DNA of 64,000 nt from Cardiocondyla obscurior (lineage: Eukaryota > Arthropoda > Insecta > Hymenoptera > Formicidae), in NCBI RefSeq assembly GCF_019399895.1, contig NC_091872.1, positions 6,890,395-6,954,394 on the forward strand, given 5' to 3'. The position numbers and the translations under genes were made by a program. The notes below the pieces were generated by a model that saw only the letters and a program-made list of their open reading frames with translations, made no database searches and was not told the origin of the DNA. Below are positions 37,229 through 50,240 of the stretch, piece after piece. Position 1 is the stretch's first letter. Every line of letters starts with the position of its first letter.

Positions 37229-40200
37229 AATTAAGATATATACATATGTATGATAGAAATGTTTGAACGCAAAGTGTAATTCGAATTAATCCGTGAATGT
37301 GTAGTAATATAATTTAACAGTGTTCTCGCAATTGCACTGGAGATCGAATTGAAAGGGCGAAACCGCTCGAAGCCACAAATTTTAGAGAAGCATGTCAATC
37401 AGTAATTAACTCGTATTCCCCATTAGTTGGGTCTAATGCCAAATGCGCGCTGGCTATTTCACCATTAATAGCTGGCGGCATCTACAACGTAGAATTAGTC
37501 GGTGCAGATCAATTAAAATTATAAATCCCGCGTACGTTTAGCTTCCGTTCTTTCCGGTTAAAGTTTAATTGCTCTTCTTGCACGTTTCAACGCTTTCCGA
37601 CCCCTTCGTGTTTTCACTTTCTTATAACGCACTTACAAAAAGGGGCAAACGCGGGAACTTCACATTTTTACTAATTCACATATTTTAAAAACCAAACGAA
37701 GAAAAATGGCAGTTGCTTTAAACTACGAATACTAACTTTTGTAATAAACATTCAAAATTAATCGAGCTCCGCGAAGTTGTACTTTAAAGATGTTAATAGG
37801 TAATAAAGTCTTATTTGCCAACGGTTTTTGAATCGACTGCAGTGCGGTCGTAATGTAAAGCCACGCTTGATTACCAACTTTAAATTATCGATTAAAATTA
37901 TATCAACGCATAAATTTTCTGATTTTCACGCATTACCGGTTGATAAATCTCGGCAATTATTTTTATTCCAGTATATCGTTTTGTACTGGCTCTGTTTTTC
38001 CCCAACTTGCCATCTCGTAAAAGGCACTCGCATTCGTTAGCGAATCGATCCAAAGAATCAAGCGCCATTAATCCACGCTTGTCGCAGATGCCGCGCAGAT
38101 TTTTAAATCGTACGCTTGGAAAGAGGGCGAAGGTTAGCGTGATCTCGCAGATGTGGTACTTAGGAAAAACATCTCGAGGAGCAAAGAGACAGTCACTCGG
38201 TCACTGTCGACTACGCGATGCAGATTATTTGCGCGCGGGACGCGAATCCTGTATTTTCGCGACTTTAGAGACATTTCAGAGCCCTTCGAAATCGTAGTAA
38301 ACCCCTTCAGCCCTCACGAAGATGGTCCAATCGACGTTTGAGCACTACGCGATCTTAATCACTCCACGCGCAGCGCGCGTCGAAGTATCAGTCGAATTTA
38401 CATCGCAAGAAATTCTAATTACGATCACGTAGTCTGTGTATTAATATTACATCCGTAATACGCGATATCTACGTTAGACGTGCGGAGCATTTGAAATAGT
38501 CGGCCGATGCCACATTTAACTCGCTATCGTAGTATCGGCTCGGCGCGAAATTCGCTCCGATTATTACGCTAAAAAGCGCACCTCGCGTAATCAAGCGAGA
38601 GACGAGCCCCTCGCGATTGTTACAGCCGATGTATTTAATGCGCGGTGTTAATGAGCCACTTGTTTGGAACGTAATTGAATGTAAGCTTACGTTGAATTAC
38701 TAGCGACTACGTCCAATCGAGATGGAATCGTTTCCCCATTCAGAAGACTCGAGTTTCTTAAAGAGGTTCGTTTTCGTTGAACGGCTCTTTATTTTTTTTT
38801 TTTACTTTTTTTTTATAAAGAGTAAAATAAAATAAATAAAGAATGCTAGCTGAAATGAATTTCTTAATATCGAAATGTCGATTCACGCTCGTCGGAAATA
38901 AATTGCATAAATAAAGGAAACTGAAGAATGTCACAAATTATTTTAGAACGCTTTATATTCTGCATATTTTAAAAGAATCTTCGAAGAATTTTTGAGTGGT
39001 GGGTAAACGAAAACTGGGATTACTTTCACATAAACTCCAAGTTCTGTGAAATGTACAAATTTGGTTGACGTCGTAAATTTTAAATGTTATAATCTAGCAC
39101 GAGCGGTAAATCAAAATAATTAATGTACTTGTTGTAATTGTAAGAGTATCGATCGAGAATTCGAACTGGCAATTTCCGTCTCCAAACAACGAGCCAATAT
39201 TTCTTTATGATAATCATTAAAACTACAATGAATTGAATTTTGTTTGGTATCGCAAACGCGATATCAATAATATTCCGTCCGCGAACAGTACGAAGATAAT
39301 TCATAGACACGCATAATCGACATAATTTAAAAGAATTAATTGCGTGTACAAATATTCATAAAGTATTAATAAAGTAAAAGGAAATGTTATACATTTATCA
39401 CGTTGCTTTTAGATATATTGCATACGTAAATTACATTAATGAGATATCTCTTCTTTGGAAATTAATAGATTTTTTTATATTAAAATATTTATTTAAAAAA
39501 ATAATAGAAAACGTTATGAAGCTTTCATATACGTCGATAATTTTATTTTAATAATTTTATTTCAACATTTAACAATAATAGTTATAATATAATTTATTCT
39601 TCTACAAACATCATAAAAGAGATATATGAAAAAAAAAAAAAATAAAGCTTTTAATGTCTTTTACAAAAATCTTTTTCCCTGAAAAGTTTTTAATACATTT
39701 TATATCGTATAATTTATTATCCAGAGTTTATGTATATCATCTTTGTACTATTCGAGGAACTTATTATTGCATACTAGATCGCGTGCATTAAATTAATTTA
39801 ACTTTATTTTTGTAATAAATAGATATATTTTAATTTTACAAAATGCAATATATTCTTGAAAAAATTTTAAAGGACCAAGAAAAATTCTAGTTACGCGCCG
39901 CATTGTTATTTCGTAGATAATTTTTATTTTATTTATTTATTTTATTTTTTCTTTTTTTTTTTTTGTAAACCAATATTTATAGAAATGCAAGATTGGTTTG
40001 CATATTCGAGCACCACATTGTATATGAACAATTTAGTCTCGATAAATTTTGCGTTTACACAACATATTAATACATCAATTTATTATTGGTATAACCACTC
40101 CTCGCCGATAATGAGATGCGATATCATGATTGTCGTTTATTAATCAGCTTAATATTACATCCAATTTATCATTAATTATTTTTGCGTTTAATCCGATTCA

Positions 40201-41560
40201 AATTTTTTTTTTTCCCCTCCGTTCATTGGAACGAGTTTATTGCTTGTCTTACTCGGCATGCAACTGAATATATTTTTACATTATATCAAAGATCCGCAAT
40301 AAACATTTTTCTCTCCACAAAATTGCCGTCTCAGCGCGCACTTTTTTCTTTTTTTTTTTTTTGCCAGTTATAAACGCAATTAGGATCCCACGCACGGTAT
40401 TGGATTTCACCGGATTTCATCACTTTTCGCATAAAATTAAAACGTACCGCGCGACCGCCGGCGAATATGCGAGGACATTCGTTCCAATTAATTTCTAACG
40501 AGCTCTTGATTGGTAACGAAACCCTCATTTCTGCACTTCCGTACCGGCGAGATGCAAATTCACGTCGATCGTAATAAAAACGACTCTTATTGATCTTTAA
40601 GGACGAGAGCACCTGGTGAAAATCGTGATCGGCGATTCCTCTCTTTTTCTTTTTCTTTTTTTTTTTCTTTTTATTCATAATTTTAACTCGCTTTGCAAGA
40701 TGACACATGACAGATGTTTTATTAAATTTCGGTGGTATTGAAATTTGTACGTTGCTAATATCAAAATGTCGCTAATGAAAAGCAAAAATGCCACAAAAAA
40801 TATGTCACGCAATTAGAACGAAAAATAATTTTGTAACTATTACTTATACGTTAGCATCAAGATTCCTATCTATCGCTTAAAGTGCGCATATACACTTAGC
40901 GAGCGAACTGTTTAATCAAAACGGGTTCGAAGGCAGATTAAGCAGATTTTGAAAATAGCGTATATGCAAAATGGAAAATCTAATCCAGGCTTTAAAGTGT
41001 CATGAATTCATAATGTCGTAAATCTGCTTTATTCCACGGGCTAAAATTCTACGCGATTCTGAATTTATTATTAATTGTGGATCTATAAAATTACAGATAT
41101 TTGGAATATTTATAGCGATATTATAACCAATAGTGAAGTACAAAATAAAATTTATACATAGGAACAAAAGTTGAATCGAATGTCTACCTACATTAATTAA
41201 TCTACATTGATTCGTTCGATCTGATAAAATTGGATATCATATCGCAATAATACCAGACGTGAATTAATTGATCGATCTAACGTGACAAATTATAATATAA
41301 TAAATTAACTTTGGTATACCTACATACGTCGCGTTAAAAAGGAACATAATAAAACATAATAAAAAATAATTTACTACCTAATATATATATAACAAATAAT
41401 TAATCAATTAAAAGTAAGACAGTTTTTATAATTTTTCATTACTCCCTTATATACGACTGAGTAAAGCGATGCGAAAATTAACGCTAATAGCACGCTCCCG
41501 AATGACTCGTTCTCGATTCTAATTTTCTACTCGCAGCTTTTCCGGCTCGACGTGTTGCTT
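28870..41560. other. Gene-free stretch, no supported features
   Basis: Predominantly AT-rich, with long A/T runs (for example near 32770, 33637, 37209 and 40650). The frames at 30460-30846 and 32302-32952 are low-complexity or poly-T driven and look like chance. A G-rich motif lies at 33957-33983. I see no RNA gene or mobile element. Confidence 0.45.
33957..33983 (+). other. G-quadruplex motif
   Basis: Runs of G3, G4, G3, G6 and G3 separated by one or two bases satisfy the standard quadruplex pattern several times over. It sits in otherwise AT-rich DNA about 150 bp before a CpG-rich patch. Confidence 0.6.
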
Positions 41561-42640
41561 AAGACGCCCTGTATATTATTACTTAATAAAACCGGGCGAT
41601 ACTCGGCTCCGTCTCCTCCGCGGGCGGAAATCGCGTCTTCGGCATCGCCGGCCGTGTTTGCGCGGGGGTCAGGATCCGGATTACGTTCGACTCGCCGCCG
41701 TGTAAACCAAGTAGGATCGGATTAGAACGCGGCCGTCCCGACAGGCATTGGACGTAACTGGTATTATACTAACGACGGGCGGGATGGTTGATCTCCGCGA
41801 CAGGGCATAAACGTCGATAACTCCGGCGCGAAATTACCTTCTCATTAAACCGAGATTAGCGGGGATTACGAGGCGCGACGTTAAACCTGACGTTAAATGA
41901 GATTTATCCGGTAAAATTCAAACAGAAAGGAACGGCCCGCGCTAAAATCCATTGTACCGGGGGACCGCGGCGTGTGTCACGTTACGGGATTTTATTCATC
42001 TAATAATTCTGTCCCGCGCGCGACGTGCAAATTTGATACGGGGCTTCATTAGCGAGCTGATTAACTCTTTTAAATATCGCCGTACAATGCGAGTATTATC
42101 CGACGCTAATAATTACGTTGGAGAGACACAACTGGTCATTAAACGCTCAGTGATTCAGTTGTCTCTTGTGCGCAACTATTGTTCGATCTGCGTGGGGGGA
42201 CAACGTTTTCATGTGCCGTCGCGAGAGTATTTAGTTTCTCAGGGAATTGAAAAAAAAGGCCCGCGGATGTGCGCCGATTTGTTTTCTCTCGAGGAATTAA
42301 TCGAAACGACGTATGGCATCGGCGCGCGTCGACATGCACGATGTTCTCGTTCGCGACAGCGGGCGCGATTGATCGCCAGGACTTTCCGCGTCATTTGACT
42401 TCGTTTGACATTTCTTTCGGATCGGCACGATAGCTCGCTCAGGTATTCCTAAACCGGCGCCGGCTCGTTTTTACTATGCGCGCGACGTTGTGCGTGACGT
42501 ACTGCGAAAGGCAATATCCTTAGAACGCCGTCGGAATCCCTAAACTCGCAGGCACCGAGAGTGAAACGAATTGCCGGGTACTCCAGCACGGGATGAACCG
42601 TATCCGCGACAGGCGACAGGTGTTATGTCGCGCTTCCTTT
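41560..42640. other. CpG-rich block, no gene identified
   Basis: Dense CG dinucleotides (many CGCG, CCGG and GCCG words) stand against AT-rich flanks. The 148-codon + strand frame at 41952-42398 shows no recognised domain and probably reflects low stop frequency. The block could be a promoter or an ancient exon. Confidence 0.3.
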
Positions 42641-42990
42641 TATTTTGCGCCACTAAAAAGAACGTCAACTTACGCGTAAGAGGACGTAAAACGGATTCTT
42701 CTTCTTTTTTTATTTTTTATTTTTCTTATTTTTTTCCTACGATTACAAGTTTTACGCGTCAAACCGCTTTGAGATCTTATCGAAGATCGCTTTCTTCCTT
42801 TAGAAAAAAAAAAGTTTGCTTGTAAAAATTGATTTTAAAATGTATAAAATACAATTTTACGTATATTTTTATACATTATTCAGATAGGAGAAGAAAAGTA
42901 GTTTGAAAATTTTTGCAAAATGTCAAATAGACTTTAGATATAGATAATAGATATATTATTTTGCTGTAAATTAACAATCAATGTATTCAT

Positions 42991-43000
42991 TTCCTCTCTT

Positions 43001-43037
<37 letters not shown>
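42991..43037. repeat. (TC)n microsatellite
   Basis: This 47-bp pyrimidine tract has pure TC repeats at 43011-43037. On the opposite strand it is a GAGA-type sequence, the kind bound by GAGA factors in insects, but binding here is only a possibility. Confidence 0.85.
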
Positions 43038-44199
43038 AGATAAGATTAAAATGACTGTACATAGTAGTATCGAAAACAGTGTCAACCTGTCTTGCATATG
43101 TGCGAATCGTGTTTTTGTAGAGGATTTGCGGACATTACTGTCATCGCGGATGAAAGCCGCGCATCGACATATCCCGGCATATCCACAGGATTTGTCGTCG
43201 GGGGTTGGGGAATCATCCAAGATTGGATTTCGAATCAAGATTATTTACTATCGCGTTACAAATCGAATGGATCCGCTTCAACGACCGGCTCATAATTACG
43301 CAGGGTTTGATCAAACTTCCCGTCCTGTTAAACAAGAGCGTTAATAATAGTTGATAAAAGTTCGACGGAGGTAAAACGAGTTTGATAAACTACGTCGAAG
43401 AAGCTAACAAAGTTTGAAAAAGTGAGATTGTCCCTTCAGTTTAATTTAGTAATTGAATTCGATAATTCGCGCGAGAATCTCACTCTCGTCCTTTCCTCTC
43501 TCTATCTCTGGGCTCGGGAATGATTTACACCGTTCATTAAAACCGAAGCAAATTACGTTACGCATTAAGGGCCCTTTGCACGCAGGAGAATACGGCCGTT
43601 GTCATCGCCGAACTTCCCAGCCTCTCGATTTACGTCTCATAATTTTACGTTTTAATTATCATTGCGCCGACCGCCGTTCTTCCATTTATCCCTCGTTCTC
43701 CCTTTTCGTTCCGATTTACGGAAAAGCCCGAGCTCTCACTTCCGCGCGAGACTCTTAATAAAATCGGAATTGTTAAGTGAGTCGTTGTAATTTGAAAAGG
43801 AATTCTGAGACCGCTTTGGGTTGAAATTTGACATCAAAAGATACGAGAGGCTGGCACCGCTTCTCCGTGGAATCGCTAATTTTTACCTTTAGATCTTGTC
43901 GGCAATTATTCATTTATTGTCCAGAAATTTTATTTATAATATTACAATTAATACACGTAATGTTTTACTTAAATGATTACTTAACTATCTCGCAAAGATA
44001 GCACTGCGTTCACACGGTTTTTTTTCTTTTTTTTTTTTATAAAAAATATTTAATCAAATCAACAATTTTTCTTTTCAGTTTAACGTTTACAATTTTGAGT
44101 ATATATTTTTAGCCGCGCAGTCCCAAATTGTTATATACAATTTTTCAATTTAAAAACGCGTAGAAGTAGCGGAGAAAAGCGACAAAGGATAATTTCCAG

Positions 44200-46990
44200 T
44201 AAATAACGGTTGATAAGTGATCATCGTAAATATTGCGGCGGGATTGAGGTCGACAAGTGACCGTCTCTCATTAATCGGCCGGAGCCAAAAAGGGACCGAT
44301 AAATCATGAGTTCGTTAATCTAGCTGCGGAGTTTGCCAATATTTCACGAGCGGGTAATAGGTAAATCGGACCGAGTCGCGAAATCGAGAGATCGAGCACG
44401 GGCGTCGGGGGAGTCGCGATCAATTAAATATCGGCCGAATCCCGCCCCTTCGACCGGTTTACTCGGGGGGTGGCCGAAAGAAGGTCAAGTGGGATCACCG
44501 AGGGAAATCCGAGGGGCGATTAGACGGTGCTCGGGAGTGGATTATACGGACCGACAGCTTTCGACTCGCGGCGATCTGGACGTCGCGACGATTGAAATCG
44601 CCTGACGTCCTAATACTTGAACGCTTCACCGAGCTTTGCCAAGAAAAATGACGTTTCCTCAGTTTCGCCTTTTCCCTCACCCGAGCGTTATTAGCGAGAA
44701 AAAGCAGCGTAAACTTCTGCAATGCGGATTTCTAAGTGCCAAATTATTATTTTATTATTAATAGAAATTAATAGAAATTAATCAGTTTGAATCGATAGGG
44801 ACTAAAAGGAGCAAGAGAGAGTACATAAAACTTTAATGTTACGATTACTGTTCGAATAAATCGTCGTTTAGCGACGCTATTCTCTAATCTATCCGATCTT
44901 TATTAAACAAAATCGTCGAGAACGGCGCGCAGTTCTCGCGACGACAGCAGCCAGCGCTATTGTGTCGCGAGCGGCTTTGGAGGCGGCAGTCAAACCACAG
45001 CGCCGGGGCTATTTAGGCTCATCAGCTTTAATTGGCTTCGTTTGTAATTACGGCGAGAGAGGAGTCCGCGATAGGGCTGGTACAACCGAAGACAATGAAG
45101 AAGGAGGTCGGAAGGAGAAGGTGGAAGTAACCCGAATAGCCCGCGCTGACGCGGGCTGCGTTCTGGAGAGATCGGGGGAGGTGAATTTAAAGCCACCATT
45201 GTTAGCTCCTCCGGGATGGGGAGAGACCTGATACAGATTCTCGCCGCGGACAAAAGACCTCTTTCTTTATTCGTCAACCGAAAGGGGCGCGGAGGAGAAA
45301 GGATACCTTTGCGGATACTTGATAACGTAACGTCGCGGGGGAACACCGCCGGTATTTTATTTCGCAATATTTACTTAAACGCGAGTAATTTAACGCAAAG
45401 CGCGGTGACGTAGAATCTCGAACGAGCCGAGTCCGCGCGAGGGAGCGACTCGCGACGCGATCGAGGGGTGGGAACCCCCCCTGTCTTCTTCAGTGAACGT
45501 GAGCTAATTTCGGCGATACCGCGGAGACTCGCCCGCGCAGATTCTTCATTTCATAAATCTCGCGCGCGACGGGGCTTCGTTTTAATAAATCTTCTCCCGA
45601 CTGGATCCACGACGGTTACTGCGTACCGTAAATTGCGCGGGCGATAGTTCTCGAGCGTGTAACTGCGAGTTTACAGCCCTCCACTGCTTCGCGCGTGACT
45701 TCCGAGGCTGCGGGCTCTCGAGAGAGAGTAAATCGCGGTGCGTGCGCTGCCACGTGCAAACGTGTCGAGTCGTTTGACCGGGACGAACACGGCTCTTTTT
45801 TTTTTTTTTTTCGGCGACCGCACAAACGCGCGACGCGACCGCTTCCTGGCTCCGGCACAATCGGTGCAGCGCGTTTTGCCCGAGAAAGGCAGACGAAAGA
45901 GACGCGTGGGAATGGCCTCCTTCACGCCGAGCGTAACTCTTTTAAGGCGACAATAAACAGCTCTGTTATGAAGTAATACCAGTCGTATTTTTGCGACGGA
46001 GCTACACTTCCGAGACAATTGCTGTCTAAAATAGCTGCTTAGCAACGATTAGTTAAAATAAGTTCTTTTTCTTTTTTCATTCAATGAATATTCTTTTGTT
46101 TTTGTTACTAAAATACTCGTTATCATAGAAATACGTGGAAGTCTCACTTATGGAAAAGTTTTAATTATCATTCTCGATCGCATATTGTAACGAGACAGTC
46201 GACTTTATCGAAGTCTGAATTAACGTCTCTCATAATTAACCAGGTTCTTTATCTCCTTCCATTCGGAATTCAGTAATTGAGTTAAAAAGTGGAGATTAAG
46301 TTAACCGATATTGATAAAACTGATCGTAAATTTCGGAATATAATCCCTCTCGGCGGTGGACGATCTTCGAAGACGCGAACGTGGTAGCGACGTGAAAATT
46401 TCATAATCCAGAGTCGGCTGGACGGCGGAGCGTCTCTCGTTATTGAGATCACCTGACGGGCCCTTTACTATCTCCGCTCGCCGGCCAGCCTTTCCCAGGC
46501 GCTCCCCGAAACCCAATCGTCCTCTCGAACCATTCCCCAAGACCGGAAGTACGTCGTTCCGTAGCCGTTGGCTCCCCGACGAGGGTCGGGCGTCGCGTCC
46601 TCCTCTTTCCTCGCGAGCTGTACACGTGACGCGAACACGTGGAACGGAGAGACCGAAGGTACCTTTCTCTCTCCTCCCTCCACCTGGGGCACGGAACTCT
46701 ATCTCTCTCCTCTCTTTCTCTCTGTCTCTCTCCGTTCGCTCTCTCTTTCTCTTCCGTTTCTGTCCTTCGGCGGCCAACAGGTAGAAAGAGAGACAGGTGG
46801 CTCGGCCGATGTATGCACGATGCCGGGTGCGATACGACAATCCTGAACCCTGGACAGCCAGTGTCCGTGATGACTACCTCGCGAATCGACGCGTCTGTTT
46901 CGATAAATGTAGCACGAGCACCGATTTCCCCCGCCGTCTTTTTGCGTTTAGTTTACGCCATATCGGTCTTTTAATATTTCTTCGTTAACG
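44200..46990. other. CpG-rich block, possible upstream promoter or 5' exons
   Basis: A nearly 3-kb stretch is much richer in CpG than its surroundings, with overlapping open frames on both strands that have the biased composition of chance ORFs. It lies 3-6 kb upstream of the coding exon at 50241, so it is a reasonable place for the promoter and 5' untranslated exon of that gene. I cannot identify a TATA box, initiator or specific exon. Confidence 0.3.
46701..46765. repeat. CT-rich tract (GAGA-type on minus strand)
   Basis: Imperfect CT repeats, interrupted by TCCG and TTCG, are followed by CCAACAG. The pyrimidine tract plus CAG has the form of a splice acceptor (exon from about 46791), but simple-repeat origin is equally likely. 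Confidence 0.6.
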
Positions 46991-48237
46991 CGAAATTGTT
47001 GAACGCCGGATATTTCCATTTTGTGTCAATTTCCAACGGAGTTGAAGGATAATTATCGAAGTGAGCCAGAGCATTCAACAGTCGCAGCGTAAGTTGAGAA
47101 ATAAAAGTCGAATCCGTTGATTCGCATTGTGTTCTATCTCCTACGGTTTCGCGCTAATGGAATTCCTGATTATTAAACATTAAAGTAAATATTGCTTTAC
47201 GGCAGCTTTTTTAATTTAACGTTTATTAAAATTTGATAATAAACTTATTGATTAAACAATTTTATAAATGCACTTGTAAAACTTTCAATCAAGATACGCG
47301 AATATTTCGCCAATGATATATAAATTCTTGATTCGACAAAAAAAAGAAACATTTTTTTTATTTTATGTTTATTGCACGCGGTACATTTTTATTTTAATTA
47401 CCTTTAATTATTTAGACAAAAGAACTAAAAACCAGTTTTAAAATAATGACTCAATTTTATTAAAAGAACGCTATTTTGTCGTTATATTTTAATTTACAGC
47501 TGAATAAAATGAAATTAAATTGTATCTGTTATAAGATGAATAAACGAAAGCTGTATCATTTTCCTTTACCGGTGCAAGGAACAAAATAACGTGTAAATTA
47601 TCGTGGCCGTGTAATTAAAATATTTATGTGCGCTTATCAAGTTTCTCGCCACAAATCTCGAGGAAAACACCGCTGTGCCTCCGTAATCCGTCGACACCGG
47701 TTTCGCCTTCCGATAGATAATGCATATCGATCCGGCAGTGTTCGGCCAAACTCTGTTAGTCGGAAATATTTGCTCGATAATATTGGCAGGTGACTCGATG
47801 GAAATCATCACCGCTACGGTTCTGTTGACAAATGGCCGCCTACGGTATTGTCGTTAATGATTGTTCTCGCTGGTTAATATTTGCCTTTGTTAACAAGCTT
47901 GGATTATCGCGGACTGGCGACTGTCTGCCCAGTCAAAACAATATTACTGTAAATTAATATTAAATTCGACGATAAACGGCCTGATTATAACTAATCGCTA
48001 TCCTACTTCAATCACAAATTCATACGTATTAAAAAAAAAAAAAAAAATTATACATTTATTCTGTATACGGTAACTGAATTATTTTTAATTTTTAATAAAT
48101 CTTGCAACAAATTTATAATTAGTAATTTAAGTATAATTTAATACTTCGCGAGATTAAGATTAACAACTATGTTTTTCGTCTTTTTCCGCAACTCGGAACA
48201 TTATGTATGTACGTATACGCAGTTCGCGCACCAACGG

Positions 48238-48263
48238 AAAAAAAAAAAAAAAAAAAAAAAAAA
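48238..48263. repeat. Poly-A tract, 26 bp
   Basis: An uninterrupted run of 26 A in intergenic or intronic DNA. There is no retroelement body upstream that would make it a retroposon tail. Confidence 0.9.
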
Positions 48264-48826
48264 TCACGCTGTGGAGGAAGCTACCTCATTTCCATTTCTT
48301 TTCATCGCATTCATTACCCAGCTTGCTCACATGAGTCTGTCCGTTGATCAACGTGCCATCCGAGTGTCCTCCGCGCCTTTTTGTCGTTTCAAATTTATCC
48401 CGAGCATAACGCCGCGACACGCCCCGGAAGCTCGCATTTCGTGAGAAAGGAAGTAGCTCCGCTGCCCCGGCCCTTTTTCCCCTTTCTTCCCCTCGGTATA
48501 AATTTTCTCGGCCGAGCGCGGCGATAAACTCAAGATGAATTCCTTTTCGGCCGCGGGACGATGGATAAATAGAAAGCGCGGCTACGTGATTCGCAGCCGC
48601 AAGTGCAACACGTATTCGCATCTTCTTTTCTTCGTCTTCCCGGCCGCTCCCCCGCGGATTACTTTCACACGTTTCACGGTTATGTATTTCGCCACGACGG
48701 CTGAAAGGTAATTCCCCGCCGGGATCGAATTCTCTGATCACTCGCGACGTGCGCGCGACAATCAGCGACAATGACGCGAGATCGGATAAACGTCACGTCT
48801 CGGCAGGACAGATTTATTGTACAGGC

Positions 48827-48846
48827 CTCTCTCTCTCTCTCTCTCT
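48827..48846. repeat. (CT)10 microsatellite
   Basis: Ten CT units are followed by a short T run, the same compound form as other tracts in the window. Confidence 0.9.
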
Positions 48847-50170
48847 TTTTTGATACGGAATATGAATAACTCATCGCACTTAGCTATGAGAAACGTCTCG
48901 CGCCATTCGAAACATCCGATTTAGAAACTAAAACCCTTTTCAATATTTCAAAATTTGTCAGATATTGTCGATATTATATCGTCACTTTAATCAAATCAGT
49001 CAATTTAATTAATAAGAATCGCTTTCCCGAAATATTAAAAATTAAATGCGCACGAGAATATAAATTGTATTTATATCGATAACGTATCTAGTCGTGTCAG
49101 ATACAGGTTTGAAAAAAATTAATGCATTATTTCTGCGATAACGACGGAGTTGGAAAATACGACAATTAATATTAGAATAATTTTGTCAATAATTTTTGAT
49201 TGCTGAATCAATAAGTTTCTTTTATGCAATGTACGTAATAATTATCTCAATATTATTTAAAGATTCAATCTCTCGAACGTTTGTCCGTTAGTATTTTATG
49301 GATATGAGGATACTTTAACCGACTGCATTACTACGTACGTACTATGAATGTCAGCGCTGCTAAAATAAGCATCCAAGCATGACGGCTTCCCCTACATGCA
49401 TTCCGAACACGTAAAAACGATAGCAATACGTTCCCTATAGTATCAGCGCAATCATTTACCGACAATCTGTCGCGACTCTACTTCCGTCATGTGGAAATTT
49501 CGCTATTTCGCAATGCGTAATCGTTACCGCGATTTTGCAAATTCTATGACGTCGCTGTCATTCGATCATGCCAGTTATTTTGAATTTGCGCGTAATAGAA
49601 TATAAAAAGGGACCTTTTTTTATATATTTTTATTTTGCGAATATAACTAATTTATATATTCTTTTATTTGGCAGTCTAGAAAATGATAGTGTATATAAAA
49701 AATTGTGAAAGAAGAAATTCTGTACAAATTCTATATAAAATATGATTCTTCTATCAGAATATTTTATATACTTTTTAATCAATTATTTAATAAATTATTT
49801 AATAAAATATAAATTTGAAAATAACACGAAACCGAACACGATATTTCGTAAAATCACAAAATTTTATCTCTAATTTATCCGTTCAAAAGAGGTGATAAAT
49901 TAATTTTAACATAATAAACGTAATTTATTTGTTTATATAAATTAAAATTGAAAATTTTTAAAGTCAAGGGTTTATAAATCATTGGGGAAATTAAATATAA
50001 ATTTTATATAATAGTTTAATTATTTAAAAATAAACAGTTATTTTCTAATTACTTTTTACTAATAAAAAATAAATTAATAAATTTTAATATAATATTTCTA
50101 ATAATAACCATAAAATAAATTGTCTCTTTAATAATATTTATTAGCGTTATTTTAACAAAGTTATTAATCG

Positions 50171-50176
50171 TTTTAG
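50171..50176 (+). other. Candidate 3' splice acceptor before the start codon
   Basis: TTTTAG after a T-rich stretch, 64 bp upstream of the ATG at 50241, is the nearest acceptable acceptor. If used, the coding exon would begin at 50177 with a 64-nt untranslated leader. This is plausible but weak. Confidence 0.25.
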
Positions 50177-50240
50177 TACCAAATCAATAAATTTTTGGAC
50201 AATCATAATTTGTGGATTAATTACAAATCCCGCGACTAAA

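Larger units (their letters stand above)
46990..50170. other. Region upstream of the coding exon, no gene seen
   Basis: AT-rich at both ends, with a CpG-rich patch at about 48290-48800 that gives a 161-codon antisense frame of low-complexity composition. It contains a 26-A run (48238-48263) and a CT repeat (48827-48846). The last 1.2 kb before the exon is extremely AT-rich, as expected of intron sequence. Confidence 0.4.

Noticed and set aside
41952..42398. 148-codon + strand frame
   Set aside because: Arginine-rich composition typical of CpG-dense chance frames, and no recognised motif or flanking exon signals.
43566..43590. TTAAGGGCCC and GCACGCAGG as a piggyBac-type terminus
   Set aside because: No matching inverted end or second TTAA at a plausible distance was found.
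46301..46840. 179-codon minus-strand frame
   Set aside because: It is generated by the CT-rich tract and CpG-rich flanks, giving R/E/K low-complexity sequence, and equally long frames overlap on the other strand.
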